Origin: Candidatus Competibacteraceae bacterium
GTDB lineage: Bacteria > Pseudomonadota > Gammaproteobacteria > Competibacterales > Competibacteraceae
Direction: 5' to 3'
Assembly: GCA_012032855.1 (NCBI GenBank)
Contig: JAAUQA010000256.1
Location: forward strand, 1 to 5,525
Length of the DNA: 5,525 bases
Shown: positions 5,173 through 5,525 of the stretch, one piece after another
Layout of the letters: each line of letters opens with the position of its first letter
How positions within the stretch are numbered: the stretch's first letter is position 1
The notes under the pieces: model-generated
Seen by the model: only the letters and a program-made list of their open reading frames with translations
What the model was told of the DNA's origin: nothing
Database searches by the model: none
Program-made: the position numbers and the translations under genes

Positions 5173-5525
5173 TTGCAAAACCTACCAATCATTTTTGCCG
5201 GCATTATTGGTAATCTTTTGATTTTATTGGGCATGGCATTGATTTTTAGCCTGCTCCTAAGCACTTTGGCTAGGTTGTCATCGAAGCGATACGTCCTTGC
5301 CATCGGCTTAGGTTTCGGTGTCATTGCTGTTGGAACCTTATTTTCCACCGTTTTCATCACCCAAAACACTTGGATAGATCCGTGTCCCGTTGTCGTAGTC
5401 AGCGCCGCGATATTTGGCGGACCTTGGGCGCGGTCATTACCGCTCTGTTAGCCGGAGTAGGCCATCTGTTCGGGCTTGGTGTGCCGACACTGGAAATCAT
5501 CTTGGACATTTGTTCTGCACTGGTG
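5173..5525 (+). pseudogene. 5TM-LYT-like membrane sensor domain, frameshifted and cut by the window edge
   Basis: The first frame encodes two membrane helices (about residues 5-31 and 40-62), then IDPCPVVVVSAAIFGGPW (68-85). After that it runs into RSLPLC and a stop at 5449-5451. Shifting frame at 5428-5430 continues it naturally: AVITALLAGVGHLFGLGVPT, then a further hydrophobic helix to the end of the window. The order of helices and the 'FGGP' turn match the five-helix LytS/YhcK-type sensor domain (5TM-5TMR_LYT). That domain usually sits in front of GGDEF, EAL or histidine-kinase domains, so a cyclic-di-GMP or two-component role is likely, but the output domain lies outside the window. Adding one base near 5428 would restore a single frame. 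Cys71 sits where an arginine is usual after the conserved aspartate. The start is TTG 5173. Confidence 0.6.

Noticed and set aside
4914..5369. Minus-strand 151-residue open frame
   Set aside because: Its first half is antisense to the membrane-sensor gene, the rest resembles no family, and it has no convincing start signal.

Overview
The window reads as a chromosomal segment of a Gram-negative bacterium, most likely a gammaproteobacterium. Three features support this: an exported FkpA/Mip-type FKBP isomerase, a two-domain CinA whose second half is degenerate in the manner of the enterobacterial YfaY protein, and a MenA-type prenyltransferase. There are no rRNA or tRNA genes, no CRISPR array, and no recognisable insertion sequence or phage gene. 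By eye the GC content is moderate (around half), apart from an AT-rich tract near 3412-3500. This placement is inferred from gene families alone.

Left block (1-2343, minus strand). Three closely packed genes run leftward in the order menA, cinA, zinc-type (MDR) oxidoreductase. The gaps are 17 and 30 bases, so they look like one operon. menA is broken by two frameshifts. cinA is intact, but its C-terminal NMN-deamidase domain has lost key motif residues. The oxidoreductase runs off the left edge.

Middle (2344-4039, plus strand). A 229-base divergent intergenic region separates menA from an intact crotonase/enoyl-CoA hydratase gene that keeps both catalytic glutamates. A strong stem-loop and an AT-rich spacer follow. 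Next comes an unrecognised 138-residue protein with four clustered cysteines (CX13CX2CX5C). Its 5' end is ambiguous, because the reading frame stays open upstream of the best start.

Right block (4040-5525). A minus-strand gene for a secreted FKBP peptidyl-prolyl isomerase converges on the cysteine protein. A 356-base divergent region carries an unexplained 73-codon open stretch. The plus-strand gene at the right edge begins a 5TM-LYT-like membrane sensor domain and contains one frameshift.

The three frameshifts (two in menA, one in the sensor gene) can each be repaired by adding one base. That raises the question of whether this is gene decay or a run of deletion errors in the sequence. I found no convincing novel multi-gene system. 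The best candidates for a second look are the cysteine-cluster protein with its odd 5' region, the degenerate CinA, and the frameshift pattern.
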